Shown piece after piece: positions 31,536 to 39,711 of a stretch of 48,016 bases of DNA; positions within the stretch are counted from its first letter, which is position 1, and the number at the start of each line of letters is the position of its first letter. Below the pieces are notes generated by a model, which ran no database searches, had not been told where the DNA came from, and saw only the letters and a list, made by a program, of their open reading frames with translations. The translations under genes and the position numbers were made by a program. The DNA comes from Streptomyces actuosus (GTDB lineage Bacteria > Actinomycetota > Actinomycetes > Streptomycetales > Streptomycetaceae), in the NCBI RefSeq assembly GCF_016921115.1, contig NZ_JAFFZS010000046.1, forward strand, positions 1 to 48,016, written 5' to 3'.

Positions 31536-33113
31536 ATGCACACACGGCGCACTCCCCGCAGGCCTCGCACCGCCGCCGCTGCCGCCCTGGCCGCAGCCGC
31601 TCTGCTCGTCTCCGCCTGCTCCGCCGGCGGACCGTCCGGCACGGCCGCCTCCACCGCGGCCCGGGCCGCGGTGCTGGCCGCCCTGCCCGCGGCGACGCCG
31701 GGCGAGCTGGCGCCGTACTACGGGCAGAAGCCGGACTGGCGCGAGTGCGGCGTGCCCGGCTTCGAGTGCGCCACGCTGAAGGCCCCGCTCGACTACGCCG
31801 AGCCGGCCGCGGGGGACGTGCGGCTGGCCGTCGCGCGCAAGAAGGCCACCGGCCCCGGCAGGCGGATCGGCTCGCTGCTGGTCAACCCCGGTGGCCCGGG
31901 CGGCTCCGCGATCGGCTACCTGCAGCAGTACGCCGCGATCGGCTACCCCGCCGAGGTCCGTGCCCGCTACGACATGGTGGCCGTCGACCCGCGGGGCGTC
32001 GCCCGCAGCGAACCGGTCGAGTGCCTCGACGGACCCGAGATGGACGCGTACACGCAGACCGACACCACCCCCGACGACGCGCGGGAGACGCAGGAACTGG
32101 TCGACGCGTACAAGGAGTTCGCCGAGGGCTGCGGTGCCCGCTCCGCGCAGTTGCTGCACCACGTCTCCACCGTCGAGGCGGCCCGCGACATGGACATCGT
32201 GCGCGCCGCGCTGGGGGACCGGAAGCTGACGTACGTGGGCGCGTCGTACGGCACGTTCCTCGGGGCGACGTACGCCGGGCTCTTCCCCGGGCGCGTCGGA
32301 CGGCTGGTGCTGGACGGGGCGATGGACCCGACGCTGGCCGCACGCCGTATGAACCTGGAGCAGACGGCGGGGTTCGAGACGGCGTTCCGTTCGTTCGTCC
32401 AGGACTGCGCACGTCGCCCCGACTGCCCGCTGGGCACCGATGCCGGTGACGCGGGCCGGAGGCTCAAGGCGTTCTTCGGCGAGCTCGACGCCCGTCCCCT
32501 CCCCGCCGGGGACGCCGACGGCCGCGTGCTCGGCGAGGCCCTCGCCACCACGGGCGTCATCGCCGCGATGTACGACGAGGGAGCCTGGGAGCAGCTGCGC
32601 GAGGCACTGACCTCGGCGATGAAGGAGCACGACGGCGCGGGCCTGCTGATGCTGTCGGACAGCTACTACGCGCGTGACGCCGGGGCCCGCTACAGCAACC
32701 TGATGTCCGCCAACGCCGCCGTGAACTGCCTGGACCTCCCGCCCGCCTTCGACGGCCCCGACGCGGTGCGCAAGGCCCTCCCCGACTTCGAGAAGGCGTC
32801 CCCGGTCTTCGGGGAGGGCCTCGCCTGGGCCTCGCTGAACTGCACCTACTGGCCGGTCCGGGCCAGCGGCGAGCCGCACCGCATCACGGCCGAGGGCGCC
32901 GCGCCGATCGTGGTCGTCGGCACCACCCGGGACCCCGCGACCCCGTATCCCTGGGCCCGGGCCCTCGCCGGCCAGCTGTCCTCCGCCCGCCTGCTCACCT
33001 ACGAGGGCGACGGGCACACCGCATACGGCCGCGGCAGTGCCTGCATCGACTCCGCGATCGACGCCTACCTGCTGCACGGGACGCCTCCGGCGAAGGGGAA
33101 GCGCTGCTCCTAG
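31536..33113 (+). CDS. TAP-type alpha/beta-hydrolase (S33 tripeptidyl-aminopeptidase-like) lipoprotein
   Basis: A 525-residue exported protein. MHTRRTPRRPRTAAAAALAA and a hydrophobic stretch end in VSAC, a lipobox (Cys about residue 28). The alpha/beta-hydrolase core has LLVNPGGPGGSAIGY (oxyanion region) and YVGASYGTFLG with nucleophile Ser237; the charge relay is likely Asp466 (GTTRDPATPY) and His494 (GDGHTAYG), within a TAP-like C-terminal domain. CIDSAIDAYLLHGTPP near the end is typical of this family. It removes N-terminal peptides from extracellular proteins in known members; substrate here unknown. It stands alone between holB and the tRNA gene. Confidence 0.88.
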   Translation: MHTRRTPRRPRTAAAAALAAAALLVSACSAGGPSGTAASTAARAAVLAALPAATPGELAPYYGQKPDWRECGVPGFECATLKAPLDYAEPAAGDVRLAVARKKATGPGRRIGSLLVNPGGPGGSAIGYLQQYAAIGYPAEVRARYDMVAVDPRGVARSEPVECLDGPEMDAYTQTDTTPDDARETQELVDAYKEFAEGCGARSAQLLHHVSTVEAARDMDIVRAALGDRKLTYVGASYGTFLGATYAGLFPGRVGRLVLDGAMDPTLAARRMNLEQTAGFETAFRSFVQDCARRPDCPLGTDAGDAGRRLKAFFGELDARPLPAGDADGRVLGEALATTGVIAAMYDEGAWEQLREALTSAMKEHDGAGLLMLSDSYYARDAGARYSNLMSANAAVNCLDLPPAFDGPDAVRKALPDFEKASPVFGEGLAWASLNCTYWPVRASGEPHRITAEGAAPIVVVGTTRDPATPYPWARALAGQLSSARLLTYEGDGHTAYGRGSACIDSAIDAYLLHGTPPAKGKRCS

Positions 33114-33177
33114 CCACCGCCACCGGCCCCGGAATCCCCCGCTCCGAGGGCGGTGCGTAGCACTCCCGGAAACTGTG

Positions 33178-33183
33178 TAGACT
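33178..33183 (+). promoter_or_regulatory. Putative -10 box of the tRNA-Thr gene
   Basis: TAGACT, preceded by TGTG (an extended -10 pattern), lies 39 bp before the mature tRNA 5' end. No strong -35 is seen. Confidence 0.45.
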
Positions 33184-33221
33184 TACCGACGTTGCCGATC
33201 GCACCATGGTGTCGGCGGCGC

Positions 33222-33298
33222 GCCGCTTTAGCTCAGATGGCCAGAGCAACGCACTCGTAATGCGTAGGTCTCGGGTTCGAATCCCGAAAGCGGCTCCA
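33222..33298 (+). tRNA. tRNA-Thr (anticodon CGT)
   Basis: A 77-nt cloverleaf including encoded CCA. The acceptor stem GCCGCTT pairs with AAGCGGC at 33288-33294, followed by the discriminator T and CCA. The anticodon CGT is at 33256-33258 in the loop CTCGTAA. The T-arm GGGTTCGAATCCC is intact. It reads ACG codons. An integrase remnant directly downstream suggests its 3' end has served as an attachment site. Confidence 0.97.
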
Positions 33299-33304
33299 CC
33301 GAAG

Positions 33305-33337
33305 CCCAGCTCAGATGGTATCTGAGCTGGGTTTTTT
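33305..33337 (+). terminator. Rho-independent terminator of tRNA-Thr
   Basis: CCCAGCTCAGA (33305-33315) pairs perfectly with 33321-33331 around a 5-nt loop and is followed by six T. This is the only classical stem-plus-U-tract terminator I found in the window. Confidence 0.93.
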
Positions 33338-33340
33338 CGT

Positions 33341-34003
33341 TCAGCGGACGAGACGGCGGCGGGAGCGGGCCGCGCGGGTGTCGGCGGTCTCGGTTCTGGT
33401 CTCAGTGGGGCCCTGCGGAGCGGGTACGAAGAACTCGCCCATGCCCCGCATCGCGTCCTTCGACAGGTGAGATCGGCCCTTCCCGTAGCGCCGGGTCTGG
33501 CTGATCCGGGTGTGACGGAGAATCTCCATGATCGTGGGCATGTCGACGCCCAGCTCGTTCAGGATCGTGCCCGCCGTGTGTCGGCTCCCGTCGTACAGAC
33601 GACGGTCGTCGATCCCGGCCTCCTTCAGCTCCTTGAACTCCTCATAGTCGGCGCGCGGGTCGAGCGGGCGTCCATCCGGCCGTGAGAACACGACGTGGTG
33701 CTCCTGCCACAGTTCCCCGGCTGCCGCTCGCGTCTCGTCCTGTCGGGCCTTGTGGTCGTGCAGGAACGGAATGAAGACGGGCGGGATCGGGACGGCGTTG
33801 CGGCTCTCCTTGGTCTTGGGCCGTGTGAAGACCAGTCCGCCCTCCTTGCGCTCGGGGCAGGCGCTGGCGTGCTTCGTGCACGTCCTGGTGCACGGTTTCG
33901 GGCAGCCTCGCTTGTAGCCCTTGTGCGTGGTGGGCCCCGGTGGGCACGGGGGAAGGCCCCCGTGGAAGCCCGGCGCAGCCGCAGCGACATGCGAAGATCC
34001 CAC
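33341..34003 (-). pseudogene. Tyrosine integrase, C-terminal remnant
   Basis: About 200 C-terminal residues of a phage or integrative-element tyrosine recombinase. A Cys-rich segment (HKGYKRGCPKPCTRTCTKHASACPERKEGG) and LVFTRPKTKESRNAVPIP are typical of actinomycete integrases. LYDGSRHTAGTILNELGVD fits the second catalytic box, with Tyr-Asp-Gly-Ser in place of the usual His-Asp-x-Arg spacing. ILRHTRISQTRRYGKGRSHL keeps the box His and the nucleophile Tyr. The N-terminal core-binding domain and first catalytic Arg region are missing, and upstream sequence encodes nothing similar. The stop codon lies 4 bp past the tRNA-Thr terminator, the usual placement of an int gene beside its attachment site. 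Confidence 0.8.
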
Positions 34004-34109
34004 CCGGCACCGGCCGGGACGAACGGGGTGAACCGATCACCTCAGCTGGCAGCGATCACCTCTGAAGGATCGAGGTCCACATGCCAACTACCGCGCGGTG
34101 GATCGGGGA

Positions 34110-34889
34110 TCAGTCGTCGTACCAGTCCTCGCGGAATTCGGTCACACGGTTCCGCAGGATTGCCACCCGGGGGTCTTCGGGAAGCGCTGCGAGTCGTGTC
34201 AGGAGCGCGTTGAGTTCACCGAGCAGTGCGGGGTCGCCGCCCTGCATCCGGTCGATCCCCGGCTCCACGAACAGATCGAAGAAGGCACGCAGTGCTTGGA
34301 CCAACCCCGTCGGCGGATCGTGCTCGGGGGGCGGCTTCCCGGGGCCGGCAAGATGAGCGGCCGGGTGAGCGAGCAGCCAGCCCGCGTACTCACCGTCGGT
34401 GAACACGAGGTCGAAGTCAGGCGCAACACGGAGCCGGAGCAGTTCCTGGTGAGCGTCGGTCGCCTCGCGGAACGTGCACAGCAGCACGTCGCCGTCCGGG
34501 CTCACCCAGCGGAACTCGGTGGGGGGTGCGTCGAAGTTCTTCGAGGCGAGCGAGCGTAGGTTTCCCGGGATCGGTGGCGCTTCGAGCCACGAGACAGGGG
34601 CCCCCGACACCGCGAGAGCGCGCTCGGGCACGTACAGGGTGAATCCCTTGAGCTCCCGGTCGGACTTGCCGAAGCGGTATTCGTCGTTGGCGGACGACAG
34701 CCAGTCGACGCTGCCGAAAGTCTTGGACAGCAGCTCCTCATGAGTCCGCTGGTCGGTGTGGGGGGACACGGAGACGATTCCGCCCAGCGGGGTGAAACGT
34801 GGTGTGAAGGACAGCGGTGGACCTGAGGCGACGACCGCGTGGCGGTCGGTCAGAGTGAGCTCGTTTCGTGAGACCGATGAGAAGGCCAT
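34110..34889 (-). CDS. Putative immunity protein for the adjacent Rhs toxin
   Basis: A 259-residue soluble, acidic protein with no family I recognise. Its gene follows the Rhs toxin gene on the same strand and overlaps its last 40 bases, the standard position of an immunity gene in a polymorphic toxin locus. The ATG at 34889 has GAGGAAC 7 bases upstream. The frame is open throughout and ends DWYDD, so it looks functional even though the toxin gene is broken. Fewer than usual GC-rich codons compared with housekeeping neighbours fit acquisition by transfer. Function rests on position only. Confidence 0.55.
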   Translation of the reverse strand: MAFSSVSRNELTLTDRHAVVASGPPLSFTPRFTPLGGIVSVSPHTDQRTHEELLSKTFGSVDWLSSANDEYRFGKSDRELKGFTLYVPERALAVSGAPVSWLEAPPIPGNLRSLASKNFDAPPTEFRWVSPDGDVLLCTFREATDAHQELLRLRVAPDFDLVFTDGEYAGWLLAHPAAHLAGPGKPPPEHDPPTGLVQALRAFFDLFVEPGIDRMQGGDPALLGELNALLTRLAALPEDPRVAILRNRVTEFREDWYDD

Positions 34890-36165
34890 GGAACGTTCCT
34901 CTGTCGCAGCGGAGTTGCGGGGGGCAGGGTGCCGCCCTTCGGGGTCGGGATCCTGCCCTCAATGATCATCTCCCGGGTCACCGCCGGCCCTGGATCCTCC
35001 GGCGATCCTCCCCAGGCGGCTGCCCCGCTGTCGTTCTTCGGACCGGAAGGTCCGTAGCTGGTGATCACGTTTCCTCGTGCTCCGCCCTTGCTCTCCATCA
35101 CGACGATGTCCTCACCTTGATGGAAGATGAGTCGCTCGGCGCCGCCCTGTGAGATGTAGACGCCGTCAGGGTTCGAGAGGATTTCGAGTTCCCGCTCCGA
35201 CGAGAGGTGGCCGTGGTAGCCGGATGCCGTGCGGCGCCGTCCCCCCGATGCCCGTTCGATGGTCTGGTCGATGACTTCGGTGACCTTGGTGCAGTCGTAC
35301 AGGCCCAGCGGGTCCATTCCGCTGAGCGGGTGACTCACATAGGCGACGGGATTGGGTGCTGCCGCCAGACCCAGTGGGTCCGGGCTGACGTACTGGGCCG
35401 TTTCCGGGTCGTAGGAGCGGAAGAAGTTGTAGTGCAGATCTGTCTCGGGATCCAGGAACTGGCCGGGGAAGCCCAGCAGGCAGTCCTCGGTGGAGCCGTC
35501 CACAGGGGAGGGAAACGGCGTTCCCCACAGCGTCGTACGACGCTGCCAGACCACCTCACCCTCGGGCGTGACCAATTCGGTCGGGGTGCCCACGCCGTCC
35601 GTGACGATCGCCCGAAAGCGGGTGCTGCGGCCGACGTCGGTGGTCTCCGCCAGATGTGAGAGGAAGGAGGCACCAGGGGCGCGGAGCACCGGCGGGTGGC
35701 TGGTCTGGGTCAGAGGCCGATGTGAGCCAGGCGCGTACTCCCAGATGGTGGCCGTTCCGTCCGGATCGGTCTGCTCGGCGAGGCGGGTGTCGTCCCACAC
35801 GAATTCCGTGCGACGGCGGCCGAGCCGTCCACGGCCACGCGGTGCCTGGAGACGCGGCGGCCCAGCGGGTCGTACGTATACCTCCAGCACTCACCGTCGG
35901 GCGTGACCACCTCGCTGAGGCGGTCCTCGGCGGTCCAGGCGTACGTCCAGGTGCGCGTCTGTCCGTTGAGGAGCCTGACCGTCCTACGAACCCGGCGGCC
36001 CTGCGTGTCGTGCTCGTACGTTGCACGCCCCGCGCGACGGATCAGAGAACCCTCGAACTCACGTTCGCTGGAAGGGCTGTGGCCGGGCGCTGAAGCCCGT
36101 ACCACGTTGCCCATCACGTCGTAGGCGTAGGTCTCCGTCCAGAGCAGCTGCTGCGGATGGCCACG
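34850..36165 (-). pseudogene. Rhs-repeat polymorphic toxin gene, 5'-truncated and frameshifted
   Basis: The surviving part reads YD/Rhs repeats in one frame (TETYAYDVMGNVVR, TYEHDTQGRRVRR, RYTYDPLGRRVSRHRVAVDG; about 36160-35820), then must shift frame near 35815-35820 to continue TEFVWDDTRLAEQTDPDGT. The Rhs core signature FFRSYDPETAQYVSPDPLGL and GMDPLGLYDC follows, then a C-terminal toxin domain of about 150 residues (35300-34850) with DSGAAAWGGSPEDPG and GRIPTPKGGTLPPAT, which I cannot assign to a nuclease class. A one-base deletion would explain the shift. The normal N-terminal 1,000 or more residues are absent; the Rhs homology stops near 36160, where an unrelated plus-strand coding tail begins. 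Confidence 0.8.
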
Positions 36166-36352
36166 GACGGGGCGGGGCTGGGGACTCGTCCACCTCGCCT
36201 CCGGTCTCGGGGGCAACGTTCCCGCCGCCCTGACCTTCGGCCTGATGGCGGGCCTCGCCGCAGCCGTGACCCTGCGCCTGATCGGGCGCGGGGCGGGCCC
36301 GTCGGACACGGCAGGCCCGGAACCCTCGCGTGCGGCGGGCGCGGACGCCTGA
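36152..36352 (+). pseudogene. C-terminal tail of an unidentified membrane protein
   Basis: On the plus strand a reading frame with no start of its own encodes WGLVHLASGLGGNVPAALTF, GLMAGLAAAVTLRLIGRG and a Ser/Ala-rich end, stopping with TGA at 36350-36352. The hydrophobic helix and charged tail look like the end of a transporter or other integral membrane protein. It abuts the broken end of the Rhs homology at about 36150-36165, so it probably marks the insertion or deletion boundary of the island. I cannot name the family. Confidence 0.45.
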
Positions 36353-36360
36353 CGTACCGT

Positions 36361-36402
36361 GAGCCCGGAGCCCGGAGCCCGGAGCCCGGAGCCCGGAGCC
36401 CG
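36361..36402. repeat. Six perfect copies of the 7-bp unit GAGCCCG
   Basis: GAGCCCG is repeated six times without variation over 42 bp, just after the membrane-protein remnant. It is non-coding and is a candidate for strain-to-strain length variation. Confidence 0.9.
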
Positions 36403-36751
36403 GTGTATTTCGGTGTGCCGACGGTCCGTACGTCTGACGCGTGGTGGGCGGCTGCGCCTGGCAGCGGCACGGCTCCGGCACAGTGCGATGCGACCCGGAC
36501 GGTCCCTGCGGGCGGACGACGCGGTGGGGCAGGGCCCACGGAGCGATGGAGCCGGCCCGCGGAGCGGCGGGCCCGGCGCACGGTGTGATGGGGCGGTCTC
36601 GGGTGGGCGTACGGAAAATCACCGCAAACAGGAGGCAAAGTGAATCGGCGTCAGGACAACCCTCGCCCTTGAGGCAACATCTTCGTGAACGACGGGCGGC
36701 GTGCGGCAGGGACGCGTCGTGGCCGGTGGCCGGATGGGGTTGGTGAGGGAC
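36403..36751 (+). promoter_or_regulatory. Upstream region of the glycosyltransferase gene
   Basis: About 350 bp without a full gene. Its notable content is the short leader ORF at 36640-36672 with a perfect Shine-Dalgarno site; the rest has no clear promoter boxes. Confidence 0.5.
36640..36672 (+). CDS. Candidate 10-codon leader peptide upstream of the glycosyltransferase gene
   Basis: AGGAGG at 36630-36635 is followed four bases later by GTG and the frame MNRRQDNPRP then TGA. The ribosome binding site is the best in the region and would be wasted otherwise. The glycosyltransferase start is about 80 bp downstream. It may be a regulatory leader ORF or the decayed start of an older gene. Confidence 0.4.
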   Translation: MNRRQDNPRP

Positions 36752-37645
36752 ATGGTGGAGCCGAGGATCGCGGTCGCCGTGGTGACCATGGGCAACCGTC
36801 CCGCGGAGGTCGACGCCCTGCTGGAGTCCGTGGCCAAGCAGGACGTTCCGCCGACCCGCATCGTGATCGTGGGCAACGGCTGCCGACTGCCCGACTTCGC
36901 AGGGCGGCTCGCGCTCCCCGGTGAGGTCACCGTGGTCGAGACCGACGAGAACCTCGGCTGCCCCGGAGGCCGCAACGTCGCTCTGGCGCGGCTCCGCGAA
37001 CTCGGCGACGTCGACGTCGTGGTGGAACTGGACGACGACGGGCTGCTCGTCGACCCCGACGTGCTGCGTCGCGTACGGGACCTGTTCGCGGCGGACCCGC
37101 GGCTCGGCATCGTCGGCTTCCGCATCGCCGACGAGAACGGTGAGACGCAGCGCCGGCACGTGCCGCGCGCCGGCAACGCCGACCCCATGGACGGTGGTTA
37201 CGTCACCGGCTTCCTCGGCGGCGGGCACGCCTTCCGCATGGCGATGCTGGACGAGATCGGCGACTGGCCCGCCCGGTTCTTCTTCGCGCACGAGGAGACC
37301 GACCTGGCGTGGCGGGCGGCCGACGCCGACTGGAAGATCCTCTATGCGCCGGAACTGCTCCTGCAGCACCCGAAGACGTCTCCCGCCCGGCACGCCATCT
37401 ACTACCGCGTCAACGCCCGCAACCGCGTATGGCTGGTCCGGCGCCGGCTGCCGCTGTTGCTGATCCCGGTCCACCTGGCCGTGTGGACCGCCGTCACCTT
37501 GCTGCGGATCCGGTCGTTCGGTGGGCTGCGGGCCTGGTTCGGCGGCTTTCTGGAGGGCATGCGCGTGTCCGCCGGCGAGCGTCGGCCCATGCGCTGGCGC
37601 ACGGTGTGGCGGCTCACCCGCCTGGGGCGCCCGCCCGTCATCTGA
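36752..37645 (+). CDS. Family 2 glycosyltransferase
   Basis: About 297 residues. IAVAVVTMGNRPAEVDALLESVAKQ opens a GT-A fold; VVETDENLGCPGGRNVAL is the nucleotide-sugar loop, VVELDDDGLLVDP holds the DxD-type metal site, GGGHAFRMAMLDEIG and FFFAHEETDLAWRA give the acceptor loop and the catalytic-base ED motif. It resembles rhamnosyl- or galactofuranosyl-type GT2 enzymes of cell-surface glycan assembly. The C-terminus has a hydrophobic stretch (LPLLLIPVHLAVWTAVTLL) that may associate with the membrane. The start is uncertain among in-frame ATGs at 36734 and 36752 and a GTG at 36755; GAGGGA lies just before the last two. Confidence 0.85.
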   Translation: MVEPRIAVAVVTMGNRPAEVDALLESVAKQDVPPTRIVIVGNGCRLPDFAGRLALPGEVTVVETDENLGCPGGRNVALARLRELGDVDVVVELDDDGLLVDPDVLRRVRDLFAADPRLGIVGFRIADENGETQRRHVPRAGNADPMDGGYVTGFLGGGHAFRMAMLDEIGDWPARFFFAHEETDLAWRAADADWKILYAPELLLQHPKTSPARHAIYYRVNARNRVWLVRRRLPLLLIPVHLAVWTAVTLLRIRSFGGLRAWFGGFLEGMRVSAGERRPMRWRTVWRLTRLGRPPVI

Positions 37646-37869
37646 CCGCGTCCGTCGGTCGTCTGCCCGCACCCGCCTCGCGGCGTCCGGAAACGCCCGC
37701 CCCCACGTCCGGCGGTGTCCGTCCCGGTCGCCCCCTGCGTCCGTCCCGGTCGCCCGCCCGGGTCCGCCTCGGCCGCCCGGACGGATCCGCCCCCTCGACC
37801 GGACGGGGCCGGCCTGTCGTACGACGGCGTCCGTCCCCGGTGAAGCGCCGAACCGCGCTGCTGGTCAGC

Positions 37870-39555
37870 TCACTTGGCGTCCCCGTAGCACTCCACCACC
37901 GCCGTCGTGAACGGGAAGCGCACCGGCGTCTCACCGAACGTCAGCCGCCCGGCCAGCTCCGCCGCTTCCCGGATCGCCGCGACGACCACGTCGGCCTCCT
38001 CCTGCGGGCAGTGCACGATCACCTCGTCGTGCTGGAAGAAGACCAGTTCGGCGGCCATGCCCTCGCACCGCTGCCGCAGCGCGGCGAGCAGCAGCAGGGC
38101 CCAGTCGGCGGCGCTGCCCTGGACGACGAAGTTGCGGGCGAAGCGGCCACGCGCGCGGGCGTCGGTGGAGGCGTAGCCGGGCACCCACGCGTCACCGCCG
38201 CGCTCCTCCTCCGGCACCGGGATGCCCGCCTCCTCCGTCGCGTCCTGCCGCGCTCCGGCCGCCGGTGGGCAGGTTCGGCCCAGCCATGTGCGCACGAGGC
38301 GCCCCTCCTCCCCGGCTCGCGCGGCGTCGTCGACGTAGGCCACCGCCTTCGGGAAACGGCGGCGCAGTGCGGCGAGGTTCTTCAGCCCGTCGCCGGAGGT
38401 CTGGCCGTAGACCGCGCCGAGCACCGCCAGCTTGGCCTGGGCGCGGTCGCCGGCGAAGGCCCGGTCCGAGACCGACTGGTACAGGTCGGTCTCGCGACCG
38501 GCCACCTCCATCAGGCCGGGGTCGCGGGAGACGGCCGCGAGGACGCGCGGTTCCATCTGGTCGGCGTCGGCGACGACGAGGCGCCAGCCCGGGTCGGCGA
38601 CCACCGCGCGCCGGATGACGCGGGGGATCTGCAGGGCGCCGCCGCCGTTGGTCACCCAGCGGCCCGTGACGGTGCCGCCCGCCTGGAACTCCGGGCGGAA
38701 CCGGCCGTCGCGGACCCAGTCCTGCAGCCAGGCCCAGCCGTGCGCCACCCAGATGCGGTACAGCTTCTTGTACTCCAGCAGCGGTTTCACGGCCGGATGG
38801 TCGACGGACTCGATCTCCCAGCGGCGTGTCGACCTGACCTTGATACCGGCCCGGGCGAAGGCCTTGACCACGTCGGCGGGCAGATCGGGGCGGACCCGGC
38901 GCCCGAAGGCGGCCGACACCTCGTCGGCCAGTTCGGCCAGCCGGCGCGGCTCGCCGCCGCCCGCGTACCGCTCGCCGAGCAGGTCGTGCAGCACGTCGCG
39001 GTGGACGTCGGCACGCCACGGCAGTCCCGTGTGGTTCAGCTCGGCGGCCACCAGCATCCCCGCCGACTCGGCGGCGGTCAGCAGCCGCATCCGGTCGGGG
39101 TGCTCGGCTCGCCCGTGCCGCCGCTGCTGCTCGGCGTAGACCTCCATCAGGTCCGTCAGCGGCAGGTGGACTCCCCGCGGTTCGAACAGGGAGGACTGGG
39201 CGCCCGGTTCGGCCGTGCGCTGGGGCGGGTCGGGCGGTACGGGGCCTCCGTGCAGCCGGGCCAGGGCCGCCGCGGCCGAGCGGGGCTCCCCGTACCGCCC
39301 CTCGTGACCGAGGAGGAGGGCCTCGGCGGCCTCGACGTCGTAGCACCGCGCCACTCGCACCCCCGTGGCGAGCAGCTGCGGATACACCTCGGCCGTCGAG
39401 CGCCAGATCCAGCGGGACACGTGCGGCCTGCTGCGCACGGCTCCCGCCAGGTCCTCCTCCCGGCACACCGGACCGTCGGGCAGCCCGTCCGGGCCGAGGG
39501 GGGCGATCTCCACGCCGCCGCCCTCGGCCGGGGCGAGCGCCCAGCGGCCGGTCAT
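37870..39555 (-). CDS. Short family-A DNA polymerase (bifunctional 3'-5' exonuclease/polymerase type)
   Basis: A 561-residue PolA-like protein without the 5'-3' exonuclease domain. The N-terminal part (about 1-170) is a degenerate 3'-5' exonuclease-like domain. The polymerase domain has motif A as VVADADQMEPRVLAAVS (about 327-343; DxSQIELR in PolA), motif B as RAQAKLAVLGAVYGQTSG, and motif C as FFQHDEVIVHCP (about 505-516; VHDE in PolA). The polymerase aspartates are retained. Actinobacteria carry such proteins in addition to a normal PolA; the role is unknown but repair or bypass is plausible. ATG start, no Shine-Dalgarno; CAGACT ends six bases upstream. It converges on the glycosyltransferase gene. 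Confidence 0.85.
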   Translation of the reverse strand: MTGRWALAPAEGGGVEIAPLGPDGLPDGPVCREEDLAGAVRSRPHVSRWIWRSTAEVYPQLLATGVRVARCYDVEAAEALLLGHEGRYGEPRSAAAALARLHGGPVPPDPPQRTAEPGAQSSLFEPRGVHLPLTDLMEVYAEQQRRHGRAEHPDRMRLLTAAESAGMLVAAELNHTGLPWRADVHRDVLHDLLGERYAGGGEPRRLAELADEVSAAFGRRVRPDLPADVVKAFARAGIKVRSTRRWEIESVDHPAVKPLLEYKKLYRIWVAHGWAWLQDWVRDGRFRPEFQAGGTVTGRWVTNGGGALQIPRVIRRAVVADPGWRLVVADADQMEPRVLAAVSRDPGLMEVAGRETDLYQSVSDRAFAGDRAQAKLAVLGAVYGQTSGDGLKNLAALRRRFPKAVAYVDDAARAGEEGRLVRTWLGRTCPPAAGARQDATEEAGIPVPEEERGGDAWVPGYASTDARARGRFARNFVVQGSAADWALLLLAALRQRCEGMAAELVFFQHDEVIVHCPQEEADVVVAAIREAAELAGRLTFGETPVRFPFTTAVVECYGDAK

Positions 39556-39711
39556 GGGAGGAGTCTGGCAGCCGGGTCTGACAATGCGATCCGACCTGCG
39601 GTTTCGTCGGTCACGCGGCCTCTTCGGCCGGGACTCCTCCGATCACGCGGCCGTGTCGGTCGCGAGGGTTGTTCCGATCGTGCGGGTTCCTCGGCCGTGG
39701 CGCCCCTGCGG

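Noticed and set aside
27529..31545. Minus-strand ORF of over 1,300 codons opposite tmk and holB
   Set aside because: It is Leu/Arg/Gly-rich shadow sequence with no start signal, and it spans two well supported plus-strand genes and the hairpin between them.
33305..33331. Possible attachment-site duplicate of the tRNA D-arm (AGCTCAGATGG) just after tRNA-Thr
   Set aside because: The 11-nt match is part of the terminator stem; tyrosine integrases normally duplicate the tRNA 3' end, not the D-arm.
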